Shown here: positions 1 through 9,849 of the stretch, one piece after another
How the letters are laid out: the number at the start of each line of letters is the position of its first letter
Position numbering within the stretch: the first letter of the stretch is position 1
Source: Ceratorhiza oryzae-sativae
Lineage: Eukaryota; Basidiomycota; Agaricomycetes; Cantharellales; Ceratobasidiaceae
Length of the DNA: 64,000 nt
Direction of reading: 5' to 3'
NCBI GenBank assembly: GCA_030998015.1
Contig: JARWMV010000040.1
Location: 62,001-126,000 of the forward strand
The notes under the pieces: model-generated
The model's database searches: none
The model's input: only the letters and a program-made list of their open reading frames with translations
Told to the model about the DNA's origin: nothing
Program-made: the position numbers and the translations under genes

Positions 1-899
1 TCACAAGTGGACTGGGAACACAATGTTTGAAGATCTTGACATCAAGCAAAGGGAACAGAGGTTTGGGTGAGCCTTGGGTTTTGGTGGAGGTTGTTCAGGC
101 TTGACATTGTCAATGTCCAGTGCTACACCACCTAGCTCAGCTGAATTGAGCTGCATCAGGCCACTGTAATCTGAAATAAAATATTAGTAAATGCATGTAG
201 GACTGCTATGAAAACTCACCTAAATCTGCAGCACCCAGTTGCACAGCAAGCTCTTGCTCTCTCACCTCTTGTTCTGTTTGCTATCAATGGCTGTGTTGGT
301 GGTTGAACTTGGTTTGTAGCAACCATGTGGTAGCCCAACAGTCCTCAAAGCTCAAAAGACCTGGGATACATCTCTCAAACTAGAGTGAGATAATGAGTAG
401 AGGTATCAGAGTAAATGACATGTAAGATGACTTACTATATGAGATCCAAGGGCTAGGTTGTCCCCACTTTGTTGCTTCTAGAGCTTGCAAAAGTCAAACC
501 CACAATGGCCAGTGACTTGCTGCACTGCATCCTGTGTTAGTTTAAGTAAGTAGAAATATGGGATTAACTAACAGTAAGATGTACCTGCATATCAAGCCAT
601 GTCTCTTGCCTTTTTGCACCAAGTCCATGGTGGATCCAAGCAATCATGCACTCAGTATCCTTTTCTGGGGATGCAATCCACCAAAGTGTGTTGTTGCCCA
701 AAATGGGTGGCAGCTCTTCCCTGTTTGTGGCATGATCTGAGGTATGGGGAAAGTTGGTGACATTGTTGAGATGAGGAACACCAGGCAGGTGAGGAACATT
801 GGCAGGGTGTAGTGCATGGGAAGGGTGTGCAGGACCAGCTAGGCCAGGGGTTAGGTTAATACTAAAATCTAGGTGAGGGTAGGTTGGGAAATCTCCCAC
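1..899 (-). CDS. Fragment of an unassigned multi-exon gene, minus strand
   Basis: I do not recognise this gene. Four exon-like blocks in the minus direction can be joined by plausible GT-AG introns: about 880-597 (contains SHALHPANVPHLPGVP and ends ..WLDMQ before a GTACAT donor), about 528-437 (DAVQQVTGHCGFDFCK), about 383-220 (CIPGLLSFEDCWATTWLLQ ... QLGAADL, donor GTGAGT) and about 176-1 (SGLMQLNSAELGGVALDID). At least one in-frame stop lies in the second block, so it may be a pseudogene. The gene runs off the left edge of the window. It could belong to a transposable element, since everything around it does. The exon joins are inference; the open blocks and splice signals are seen. Confidence 0.35.
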
Positions 900-1094
900 A
901 TACCTGTGTTATCACTCCAGTACTTTTTGCATGGCTCCATCATCTGTTGGTCCAGAGACACACCAGATCTTTGACTGTACCTATTATCACCACATCCATC
1001 AAAAATCAATTGTGTCTGCAATTAATTCTATACTTGGTTAAACTCATTGTGTATGAATTGAGCTGGCCAATCCCCAGCCAACTGTGGGGATCTA
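900..1094 (+). pseudogene. Left part of a decayed Ty3/gypsy integrase, split by a solo LTR
   Basis: The last 25 codons before the solo LTR read PIPSQLWGS, the stretch that in Ty3/gypsy integrases sits just before the first catalytic Asp. When the LTR and one copy of its ATCTA duplication are set aside, this frame runs directly into RMDFMGPFP at 16,831, which holds that Asp. Upstream of about 1010 the similarity fades and the start of the relic is uncertain. The split reading frame is the evidence that the solo LTR landed in an older chromovirus relic. Confidence 0.5.
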
Positions 1095-1649
1095 TGTTAC
1101 AGATCACTAACATTTTCTATTATTTTAGTCTGCTCTGCCAACCTCAAGCGATGCCTCTGTAATTAAATTGTGAAATACTTGAATTTGTATGCACTCCAAA
1201 TTGTACTATTCTCCATTCCATTAAATAGTACAAATTTCCCGCTCTCCAACGCATATTTTATTAAGTTTTTACGATAAGATCTCAGAGAGATACAGAGGTT
1301 GCAATATTTCCTCTTATCAGGAGATATTGATTACTACATTGCACCGCTCGTATCTCGGCAACCGCTTACGCTATCAAAGCGATCTTATTCTCTATCGATA
1401 GCTAATCTTCGGCAGTATCTGCTGCCCGAAGATCGTCGCGATCCACTGGATCCTTGCGCCGGAATAGCCTGAAGATCATTAGAATCTTACTGGACCATCA
1501 ATCAAGATCTAATGACTCCAGTGAGTCAGGAGAGCTTCCCAAATTGATCCAGAGGCTTCTCAGACCCACTTTATGACTCACTGAGATGTAGCCTCCATTC
1601 ATTACATGTATATACTATGATAATATGATCTACAAGCCAATAGCAGGTC
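1095..1649 (+). repeat. Solo LTR, left fragment (plus orientation)
   Basis: Starts TGTTACAGATCACTAAC and is the reverse complement of the U3 side of the LTRs of the giant element (compare 2510-2957). It is preceded by ATCTA (1090-1094), repeated after the other fragment at 16,823-16,827. It is cut at 1649 by the giant element, which duplicated AGGTC (1645-1649 and 16,064-16,068). It differs from the two LTRs of the giant element far more than they differ from each other, so it is the older insertion. No internal element sequence lies beside it, as expected after LTR-LTR recombination. Confidence 0.9.
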
Positions 1650-2957
1650 TGTTACGGGTTAGGGTACACTTGAATATCTAGAGCTTAAGCAAATGTAGAT
1701 ATGTTAGTATACACTAATTGTACTCAATACTTCTTAGACTAGAGTAAGAAGGCTCAAAGTAGTTGCAATGCAATCAAGTAACACTCAAGGTAGTCTTAAT
1801 CTTTCACAGTGTAAACTGACTAATTTATAGGTATAAAGAGCAAGACTACTATGGTCAGGTTCCCTTTAATATCTTAAATGTAGTTCAGCCCTAGTCGCTT
1901 GGACTAACTGATACTAATCTTAATACTAGTCTTAAGCAATAGCTTATAGGATAGATGGTGGGCTGCCTAATGCGTGTACTTCCTCAGCTACAGGTACTTA
2001 GATTTCCTCTAATAGCTGGTACTTAATGTCACACTCAATCAGGCAATATTGTATCCTTATATATCTCTGTATATAAGATACAACGACTCAGACAGTATAT
2101 AACTAATATGGTACTTTATTCCTCAGTACTAGTTATATAAGAAATCACACACAGACAAGAGAAATAGAAAGAGAAAAAGGAAACCAATAACCGGTCTGGG
2201 TTGAGTAGAGGGAAGGGAGGTGGTCTGGAAGGGCCTCAGAGGAGGTCCTTTTATACCCTGAGGAGGGCATTCCAGAGCCAAATAGATACATGCATGCCAG
2301 TGCAATCATCAAAAGAGGGTACTGCTATACTTGGGGTACACCCTAGCCCAGTATAGGATAAAAGAGTAAAGACAGGGTGTGGATCGAAGGCATTGATGCA
2401 TCTGAGACCTGCTATTGGCTTGTAGATCATATTATCATAGTATATACATGTAATGAATGGAGGCTGCATCTCAGTGAGTCATAAAGTGAGTCAGAGAAGC
2501 TTCTGGATCAATTTGGGAAGCTCTCCTGACTCACTGGAGTCATTAGATCTTGATTGATGGTCCAGTAAGATTCTAATGATCTTCGGGCCATTCCGGCGCG
2601 AGGATCTGGTGGATCGCGACGATCTTCGGGCAGCAGATACCGCCGAAGATTGGCTATCGATAGAGCACAAGATCGCTTTGATAGCGTAAGCGGTTGCCGA
2701 GATATGAGCGGTGCAATGTTGTAATCAATATCTCCTGATAAGAGGAAATATCGCAACCTCTGTATCTCTCTGAGATCTTATCGTAAAAACTTAATAAAAT
2801 TTGCGTTGGAGAGCGGGAATTTTGTACTATTTAATGAAACAGAAAATAGTACAATTCAGAGCGCATACAAATTCGAGTATTTCACAATTTAATTACAGAG
2901 GCATCGCTTGTTGGCAGAGCAGACTAAAATAATAGAAAATGTTAGTGATCCATAACA
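1650..2957 (-). repeat. 3' LTR of the giant element
   Basis: 1308 bp, TGTTACGGGT...GATCCATAACA. Because the element is on the minus strand, U3 begins at 2957. U3 carries a CpG-rich block at about 2583-2720 with a hairpin formed by ATCTTCGG and CCGAAGAT, a strong contrast with the CpG-poor element interior. Nine of about fourteen base differences from the other LTR are at CpG positions, most of them lost in this copy. Confidence 0.95.
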
Positions 2958-2971
2958 TAGCCCCCCCAGTC
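2958..2971 (-). other. Polypurine tract of the giant element
   Basis: On the minus strand the bases just before the 3' LTR read ACTGGGGGGGCTA, a run of seven G directly beside TGTTATGG of the LTR. This is the position and composition of a plus-strand primer of LTR retrotransposons. Confidence 0.75.
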
Positions 2972-2978
2972 TGGTATG

Positions 2979-3269
2979 TCAACTCACATTAGAGAGAATC
3001 ATATCCCTCATCATCAGAGCTGATGTAAATGTACTCCCTTTCTTCCAACTGGCTTGGTTCAGCTGGTTCAGAAGGAGTGGAGGCACCAGACACAGTAAGG
3101 ACTCCTCATCTGACTCTTTAGCCTCAGGATCAGCTTCAGAGAGAGAGACAGATTGGGATGGTCCAGCTTCATTTTCAAAATGAACCCTAGGGCGACCATC
3201 TGTCACCCCTGTATCCTTGGGGTTGGAAGACCTGTAACCCATTTGGTTAGCTGGATATGCTACTTCCAT
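2979..3269 (-). CDS. Accessory ORF of the giant element, acidic, unknown
   Basis: 96 residues with a proper ATG at 3269. The middle is acidic (SLSEADPEAKESDEESLL) and the C-terminus basic-hydrophobic. It is the last reading frame before the polypurine tract. No family recognised. It may be the C-terminal part of the protein coded by 3422-4124, displaced by a frameshift, or a separate short protein. The lack of an obvious partner frame makes the boundary uncertain. Confidence 0.4.
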   Translation of the reverse strand: MEVAYPANQMGYRSSNPKDTGVTDGRPRVHFENEAGPSQSVSLSEADPEAKESDEESLLCLVPPLLLNQLNQASWKKGSTFTSALMMRDMILSNVS

Positions 3270-3299
3270 TTACTAGGATTTTAAGCATACCAAGGGACA

Positions 3300-4124
3300 G
3301 TTTTGGGCCCTGCAGCAGCAGCCAATTGTTCCATCTTGCTTGTCAGGAACTGGTAAAACTTCTTGGCAGACAATTGCTGCCTCAGAGTGAAGTAGACATG
3401 CTGTTCCTTGGTTGTCAGCTTCTAACCCAAGGGTAGTAGGATTGGGCTTACCATATCATCTCCCCAAGTCTTAGGAACTCCAGACTTATTGGGCTCCAGC
3501 CATCCCTTCTTGCAGAATATAGAGCGATATAGATGGAAACAATCCTTTCCTGCAGCTATCATGGCACAAGGGAAAGGAGGGAGGACAGATGTCTTGTCCC
3601 TACCATCATACATAGCCAGACAGCGCAGGCTGCAAACCATCTGTAAGGCCCAAATCTGCAATCGAACCACTTCAGAAATAAGGGCAGGAAGAGATTCAAA
3701 AGGATTCTGCCAGTCCCAAGCAGTGAAGCCTGTTACTGGCTCTATAGGGAAGGCAATTCCAGCTTCCCTGAAGCGTGCATATAGAGGTGAATCCACTGAA
3801 AAGTTATGAGACTTGTAGGCCTCTTCCAAAGTCCCATTCTGCAAGTAAGTTCCCACTGCATCTTGCACTTGGAGAAGCATCTACCAAGGCATGGGCTACT
3901 TGATCATGCACATACCATCCATCAGTGCCCCAGTCTTCATTGAAACTGTAGTAAATTTCAATGCCATCCCTGAACTTTCGTTCCAAGATGGAAGTACTGG
4001 AGGCATATAGCCCTTCCCCCATGCGCATAGAGGCTGCCAGGCAAGCAAAGTACTTGGACAGCAGAATTGAATCTGCTACTGCCTTGGCTTGCTCCTCATT
4101 GAGCATCATAGGAGGGGACTGCAT
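3300..4124 (-). CDS. Accessory protein of the giant element, about 270 residues, unknown (frame broken once or twice)
   Basis: The reading frame has an ATG at 4124 (MQSPPMMLNEEQAKAVADS) and runs to about 3880, where the frame shifts by one base into ..QVQDAVGTYLQNGTLEEAY and continues to 3422. A further stretch with KLTTKEQHVYFTLRQQ follows to about 3300 after a second break. It is helical-looking at the start, with aromatic motifs (YYSFNEDWGTDGWYVHD, FTAWDWQNPF) and a few Cys. I recognise no domain. It is not gag, protease, RT, integrase or a typical fusion glycoprotein: no signal peptide or membrane anchor is seen. It lies downstream of integrase, where extra genes of retroelements sit. The joined frame is inference; the open stretches are seen. 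Confidence 0.45.
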
Positions 4125-4582
4125 GGTGCAAGAATAGAGAGATAGTGGGTGAAAAGTGCTTAAGAGCTGGTAGGGTGTTGAACCACTGAAGAGAGAGGGC
4201 TCTCCAAGGCTGTTTTTATAGCCCAGAGTCGTCCTGCTTTGCTCTTTGGAATCATAGGATTGCCCCTTAAGTTCACACAAGTGGAATTGGGGGACAATAG
4301 CATAAATTCCAAGCAGACTAAACTAATACAAGTCATGAGTCTCCATGATATCCCTCAGACGTCTTTGTGCAGCTCTGAGGTTCCCTACTTCTTCCACTAG
4401 TTCCCTATTCAACTCCTGTACCCTACTTTCTAAGGCCAACTCCGTCACCAGAAGGTCACCAGATGACTCAGTTCCATCAGAAAGTGAGTCAGATGGTGAT
4501 TCTGGCTGGTATCAGGAGAAGGGGAAGGAGGGTAAGCAGTCTAAACAAGTCAACTTTAGATCTTGACTCAAGAGAAGCGAAC

Positions 4583-5153
4583 TCACTGATATTCAGGAAG
4601 CTCTCCTCCTGACTCATATTCCCCATCAGTAGGTGCTTCAGAGAGTATGGAAGGCTCTCTGGAAGCCTCATGGGGCCGATGTGCATAATCCCTAGACAGA
4701 TCAGCTTTAGATCTTGACTCAATCGAAGTCAAGAACTTACCAGTCCATCCTCTCCAGGAACTCCTCATAGTCACAGGGCTTGCACTCCTTGGGGGAGGCA
4801 CAGGCCTTTCATCCCTTCTGCCCCATCCATGCATCAAAACCAGATCAAATGGGGTTGGCTCCAACCCTGGAGAGGGAGGAGTTGGCCATCCAATCTCGAA
4901 ATGAGGGCCTTGGTTGGGAGCTTCCAATGGGTAAGTTGGAAGTGGAGGATAAAGGCAGAGGGTGCTGGATTGGGATACACTGGAAGGGGAACATCTGGGG
5001 CAGGCTCAATGCCCTCCCTTCTAGATTGTCGCCTATTCTGCCTGTTTTGAGATCGCACCCTAGTGCGTTCCCATCTGAGGCCCATAAAGCGACGCTCCAG
5101 AATGTCCAGATGGTGCTGGGAGTCTGGGGACGTTCAATCGAGTAGTCAGACAT
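4583..5153 (-). CDS. Proline-rich accessory ORF of the giant element (frames broken)
   Basis: Starts with ATG at 5153 (MSDYSIERPQTP). Three overlapping minus frames are open here and the best protein-like path changes frame: an Arg/Gln-rich part (RWERTRVRSQNRQNRRQ, about 5085-5030), a Pro-rich part (PPSPGLEPTPFD, about 4880) and a C-terminal part with SIESRSKADLS and a acidic end at 4583. The composition (Pro, Arg, Ser) suggests a disordered protein. No family recognised. It follows the membrane-protein ORF on the same strand and precedes the unknown 270-residue ORF, so the three may be expressed together from the 3' third of the element. Exact reading is uncertain. Confidence 0.35.
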
Positions 5154-5624
5154 GTTTAGAGGGTAAAACTGTGCAGTATACAGCTGTAGTACCTTAGAGA
5201 CGACACAAAAATCTTATACTGCATGTATTTCACATCCAGTTGCCAATAGGAAGCTTACTCCAAATAAAAGAAGCTTGTAACTGGCCAAATAGAGTGCGCT
5301 CTGCTGTTATCTGTACAGTTATCACATGCTGATCCTTCCAGATCTTTCTTATCTAGTCCTTAAACCTTACAGTTGGTGATCGGTCCAAGCAGTCAACTGA
5401 GATTACTTTGCAGTGACTCATTCTGATGATTGCTTAGGGGATCAGACAACTTTATACTTTAAATCTATATACAGAAAGATCTGGTACAAGACTTAAAGAG
5501 GAGATAAGGGGAAAGGTTTCTTGATGGGGACAAGCTTGGTTAATCTTATCTACAGTTGTAGAAAAGATCCTAGGTATTGCTGTCGCTCCATCCCTTGCAT
5601 TTGATCTGCCCAGTACCATAAGCA
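5154..5624. other. Non-coding gap between accessory ORFs
   Basis: No supported frame on either strand. The stretch is AT-rich with several in-frame stops. On the element strand it would be the leader of the proline-rich ORF. I see no hairpin or repeat that stands out. Confidence 0.5.
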
Positions 5625-6008
5625 TTAAATCCAGTAAATAGGTTTGGACTTACAATATGGATGATCAGGCAGGATGAAAAGTTCAGAGGGCATGCCTCTG
5701 TTTCCTGGACCCCTATAAGGGCTGTATTGCCTGCGATTCCTCACCAAGGCAATGGAGAGGATGTTGGCAGGCTTTACTGTCCAGAGGGTTCTCTGCCTGC
5801 TAAGGTATACCAATCTGTGTGGCAGGGAAATGACCACCCTGCCAGTGACAGTTATGGTGTGCTCCAAGTTGGAATACTCTATTACTACTTCTTGTCCAGG
5901 AGCAACCCATATAAAGTCTTCTCCTAGGCTGTATAGGTAGTAGAGGGTGGCAATTACCAAGAGGGCGATTGGGAGAGTAACAGCAATGATGACAATGAGG
6001 TTGGCCAT
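5625..6008 (-). CDS. Small membrane protein in env position of the giant element
   Basis: 127 residues with a proper ATG at 6008, about 120 bp after the integrase frame ends. Residues 4-27 form a strong hydrophobic segment (LIVIIAVTLPIALLVIATLY) followed by a short acidic spot and a soluble, beta-looking region rich in Val, Arg and Tyr (VVIEYSNLEHTITVTGRVV), ending in a Pro/Gly/Arg stretch. This is the layout of a single-pass protein or a signal-anchor protein. Its place after pol is where env-like genes lie in errantiviruses and some plant Ty3 elements, but there is no Cys-rich ectodomain, no furin-like site and it is very short, so calling it env would go beyond the evidence. Unlike much of this element the frame is intact, which argues for selection or luck. 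Confidence 0.6.
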   Translation of the reverse strand: MANLIVIIAVTLPIALLVIATLYYLYSLGEDFIWVAPGQEVVIEYSNLEHTITVTGRVVISLPHRLVYLSRQRTLWTVKPANILSIALVRNRRQYSPYRGPGNRGMPSELFILPDHPYCKSKPIYWI

Positions 6009-6127
6009 GGTTGGTGTGGTGTTTCCAGTGGTAAATGCTAGCCGATTTATATCTACAAAATGATTTTGTCAGTAAACAAACAACAGAGAAATCACGTGTT
6101 GTTCTTGGACTGATTTTCAGGAAAGGG

Positions 6128-7560
6128 TTAAGACTTCTTAGATGCCTTGAGGCGTTGCTTAAGTTCCCATTCCTTGAGTATCCTGGGAGCATTTGTCAAC
6201 TGCTGCCTGGATAACCATTCATCCCATTCAGGTGGATAACCCACAAATCTTGTAAGATATCGACGCTGTTTTCTCTGTCCTTTCTTGACCATCTTTTCAT
6301 CCAGAATCTCTTCCACTTCCCATTCAGGTTCCTTGTCAAAGTCAGATCTATTCAGATGTTTCTTGGGACGGTCTGTACCATCTTTATCTCTATGATAAGG
6401 TTCTAGATGAGCTATATTAATCACAGGGTGAATTTTGTAGCTGGCTGGAATCTTGATGCGATAAGTTACATCTGAAAGCTTTTCTAGAACCTCAAAGGGA
6501 CCATCATACTTCATCTGGAGTTTCCTTCCTTTTCCCTTCTGATTTCTCAGGAGGTTCAGGGAATGTGGATTCAGCATGACCAAATCTCCTTCCTGTAGAT
6601 CAAGATAACTATGGTTCTTGTTGTATTGATCCTCCATGTGAACCTGAGCCAATTTCAAGGCATCCTGAGCTTGAGAGCGAATAGCTTTCATCATCTCATT
6701 GAAGTTCACAGCTTTAGGATCTTCTACAGAGGGTCTGGCTAAAGCTTTACCAGTAGAAGTAAGTAAATCTGAGGGTCGAAGTGGTTCAAATCCTAAAAGA
6801 AGATAAGAAGGTGTAAATCCTGTAGATGTATGCTCCATGGTGTTGTAAGCAAAGCTAAAATCATTTAGGAGGTCACTCCAATTGTCCATTGAAGGAAAGA
6901 CAAAAGCTCTTAAGGCAATCTCTAAGGTTTGGTTCATAATCTCACTCTGTCCATCAGCTTGTGGGTGATAAGCTGTAGTAAGCGATCTCTGAATGCCAAC
7001 TAGAGAGGTTAAGTGTTCCCAAAAGGCTCCTGTCCATCTAGAGTCTCTGTCAGTAATAACCTGTCTTGGAAGACCATACTTGGTCCATATATGCGCATGG
7101 AATAGTTTGGCAGTCTCTTCCTCATTGATAGAAGTATTGCAAGGGATAAAGTGTGCATACTTAGTCAATTTATCAACTATAGTTAGTATGGCATTAAATC
7201 CATTGCTAGGAGGAAGATCCATTATAAAATCCATGGTTACTACTTCAAAAGGCTGACTAGGAATTGGAATAGATTGAAGAAAACCTCTTTGTCCATGTCT
7301 TTTAGGCTTAGCCTTTTGACAAATATCACAAGTGCGCACATATTCCTTAATGACTTGTACCATCTTAGGCCAGTAGTAGGTGGAAGCTACTTTGTTGTAG
7401 GTCCTATGGTAGCCAGCATGAGCTCCTTCTTGAAGAGAGTCATGTATTTCAGCTACTACTTCCTTCTGTAAGTCTTTAGGGACACACAGCTTGTAATTGT
7501 CATCTCTGCAAAAGTAAATAAGACCATTTTCTCCAATCCTGTATTGTTTGTAGGGTGGAT
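6128..7560 (-). CDS. Integrase with zinc domain and chromodomain (giant element)
   Basis: The frame is open from about 7550 to 6128; no ATG is expected since it is part of the pol polyprotein. In order: HHCC zinc domain (His residues in HDSLQEGAHAGYH at about 7450-7400, Cys pair in CDICQKAK at 7325), then the DDE core with first Asp in TMDFIMDLPP, second in ITDRDSRW and Glu in DGQSE. The spacing between the last two is 35, the Ty3 and retroviral pattern. The C-terminal part has a GPFEVLEKLSDVTYRIKIP motif (GPY/F type), then a chromodomain (WEVEEILDEK ... YLTRFVGYP ... WDEWLS). Chromodomains of this group direct insertion to heterochromatin, which fits the repeat-rich surroundings. A one-base loss near 7555 separates this frame from the RNase H side. 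Confidence 0.9.
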
Positions 7561-8419
7561 TTAGATGATCATATCACCTTGCAGCTTCTTGAGTACATCA
7601 GCAAAATGGGGATCATTAGTGTATGCTTCATAAAAGCGATTAACTTCAGATTCATTAATACTGATGTGTAGCTCATTCAAACCTGATGTAGCAAGAGAGA
7701 CATTAGCTTTATATACTTTGTTTCTTACCTTAAACCTTGTCCTAAAACCTTTGGAAGGCTTTTCTTCATTGGCTAAAGCATGCATAGTCGATGGACTAGC
7801 AAATCCTTCTCAAAGTCTACACCTATTTCTTGGTACAGATTCTTCAAGGCATCTTCAGTGTCATTGTTAAAAGTAAGAGGGGTTGATAAGTCTGCTAAAG
7901 GTCCATCTTGTCTAGGGATCCTTCTTCTTAATCTAGAGATTGGGTCAACATTAGTATGGACTTTGCCTGCTCTATGAACTATTACTAGGTCTGGAAAGGC
8001 AGCTATTACTATGCCATAACCAGATAGTCTTCTGTTCACAGTTTGGTAAGTCTTACTCCATTTAAGGGCAGCATGATCTGACACTACTACAACTTTAGCA
8101 CCTTCAAGATACATGTGGAATTTCACTAGACCATCTCTTACACCTAGAGCTTCTCTTCAGTGGCTGAGTACCTTGTCTCAGCTGATTTGAGGAGTCTTGA
8201 CCAGTAGGCAATGACTCGCTCTATGTGTACTTCAGTTTCTTCAAAGTCTTCATTCCAAGTATCTTCATAGTCAAAAGTTTCAGTACCATCAGCCCCCCCA
8301 GTCAGGATGACCTTTCCTTTGGAGTCAGGTGTAATAAACCTGGGGACAGGTAACCCTTCTTGGTGAGCTTTCTTACATTGATCATAAACTCTAGTTCCTT
8401 TCAGGTCCTTAAGTTTCAT
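7561..8419 (-). pseudogene. RNase H and connection domain, giant element pol, in three shifted frames
   Basis: The RNase H begins in the preceding frame with YTDACDFGIAAI. After a frame change at about 8428 the frame reads LKDLKGTRVYDQC, an insert of roughly 75 residues with an acidic end, then VIAYWSRLL and ETRYSATEEK. After a second change at about 8143 it resumes with KFHMYLEGAKVVVVSDHAALKW, the usual C-terminal RNase H motif. A third change near 7785 leads to the linker ahead of integrase. Each change is explained by loss of one base. The insert between the first Asp strand and the YWSR motif is unusual compared with most Ty3 RNase H domains. Confidence 0.8.
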
Positions 8420-9849
8420 GGTTTGAATTTGCTGTAAATAGCAGCTATTCCAAAGTCACATGCATCAGTATAAAGCCTATAGGGCATCCCTGGTATTGGG
8501 TAAGAGAGAACTGGTGCATTGGCTAGGACTAGCTTAGCTAGTTTGAAAGCATGGGATTCCAATTTATCCCATTTCCACTTGACACTCTTCTTTAAGAGAT
8601 TAAATAATGGAGCTACTATCCAAGTATAATATGGAATATAACTTGAAAAGTAGGTCATCATTCCTAAGAATGTTTGTAATGTAGGTATATCCTTAGGTTC
8701 CTCTAATTGTAGAATGCCTTCCACTTTCTCCTTATGGGTAGACATGCCAAGTCTGGACACCTTTTGTCCTAAAAGGAGCAGAGATTGATATCCAAGGTGG
8801 CATTTACCAGGAGAAAGAGTCAATCCAGAGTCTGCAATGGCCTTTAATACTTTGTCTAAATGCTCACAGTGGTCTTCAAATGACTTGCTGTATATCACAA
8901 TGTCATCTATATATACTAGAGCAAATATCCATAAGAATGGGGCCAAAACATCAGTCATAACCCTTTGGAATACTGGAGGTCCATTTCTCCATCCAAAAGG
9001 CATTCTTCTGAATTGAAAGTGTCCTCTGTGACATCTAAATGCTGTCTTAGGCCTATCCTCATCCTTTATCTGGAGTTGAGTAAAGCCTGCTAGAGCATCT
9101 AGAGTACTGAGATATTGGGCTCCTTCAAGTGAATGAAGGATGTCTTGTTGCCTAGGTAGAGGGTATTCATCTGGTATAGCTACTGCATTAAGCTTCCTGT
9201 AATCAATGCACAAGCGAGGCTTATTATTCCGCCATACTACAAGCACTGGGAAGCCCCAAGGGCTCTTAGATTCCTCAATTACACCTAAGCGCAACCAATC
9301 ATCTATTTGCTTGTCTATAGCAGCCTTAGCTTCTTCACTTGGCCTATAAGGAGTTAAAGCAATTTCTTTTGTACCTGGTCTGAGATTAATCTCTACCCTG
9401 GCTGGGTAATTACCAAGTCTGCCATCTAATCCAAAAGCTTCAAAGTTCTTTTTCACCACTTTTTGCAAGCTTTTCTTCTGATCTGGAGTCAAATTGTCTC
9501 CCCAATGTACTTCTGCCAAGAGTCTTTCCCTAGGGACTGGCTCTGGGTCAGGCAGTTCAGCAGTTTTAGGGCCTCCTTCTGGCTGCTTTGAGAGTTCAAT
9601 CTCTTCAGCAGTAGGAGAAGGTACTTTGACTTCCTTCATAAGAGTATTTATTAGATGTGCCTTGGCTTCTCCTGCTTTCCTAAGTTCTTCAGGCAAATCT
9701 TTTTCTTTATCCAATGCAATCTTGGGGTCATGCATATATCCTATGACATGTCCTTTGGGTAAATGCACTGGCCTCTGAGAAAAGTTGGTCATCTGAATAG
9801 TCTTAGTATCAGGAGTGATGATGCTGTCTGTAGTTCCATGGACATCCAA
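8416..9849 (-). CDS. Reverse transcriptase, giant element
   Basis: 477 residues of open pol frame. Motifs in order: a linker, then LRPGTKEIALTPYRPS and the SPWGFPVLVVWRNN strand, RLCIDYRKLNAV, the DALAGFTQL block with the first catalytic Asp, FRRMPFGWRNGP and ALVYIDDIVIYS with the paired Asp. The box is YIDD where most Ty3 elements have YVDD or YIDD-like variants, so it should be active. The end (RLYTDACDFG) is the start of RNase H. The frame is likely continuous with the protease upstream; the changes near 9845 and 10,010 look like one-base losses. Confidence 0.9.
   Translation of the reverse strand: MDVHGTTDSIITPDTKTIQMTNFSQRPVHLPKGHVIGYMHDPKIALDKEKDLPEELRKAGEAKAHLINTLMKEVKVPSPTAEEIELSKQPEGGPKTAELPDPEPVPRERLLAEVHWGDNLTPDQKKSLQKVVKKNFEAFGLDGRLGNYPARVEINLRPGTKEIALTPYRPSEEAKAAIDKQIDDWLRLGVIEESKSPWGFPVLVVWRNNKPRLCIDYRKLNAVAIPDEYPLPRQQDILHSLEGAQYLSTLDALAGFTQLQIKDEDRPKTAFRCHRGHFQFRRMPFGWRNGPPVFQRVMTDVLAPFLWIFALVYIDDIVIYSKSFEDHCEHLDKVLKAIADSGLTLSPGKCHLGYQSLLLLGQKVSRLGMSTHKEKVEGILQLEEPKDIPTLQTFLGMMTYFSSYIPYYTWIVAPLFNLLKKSVKWKWDKLESHAFKLAKLVLANAPVLSYPIPGMPYRLYTDACDFGIAAIYSKFKP

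Noticed and set aside
2508..2756. 82-codon frame in the LTRs, identical at 15,614-15,862
   Set aside because: It lies in U3 of both LTRs and is identical only because the LTRs are; no other support for an LTR-coded protein.
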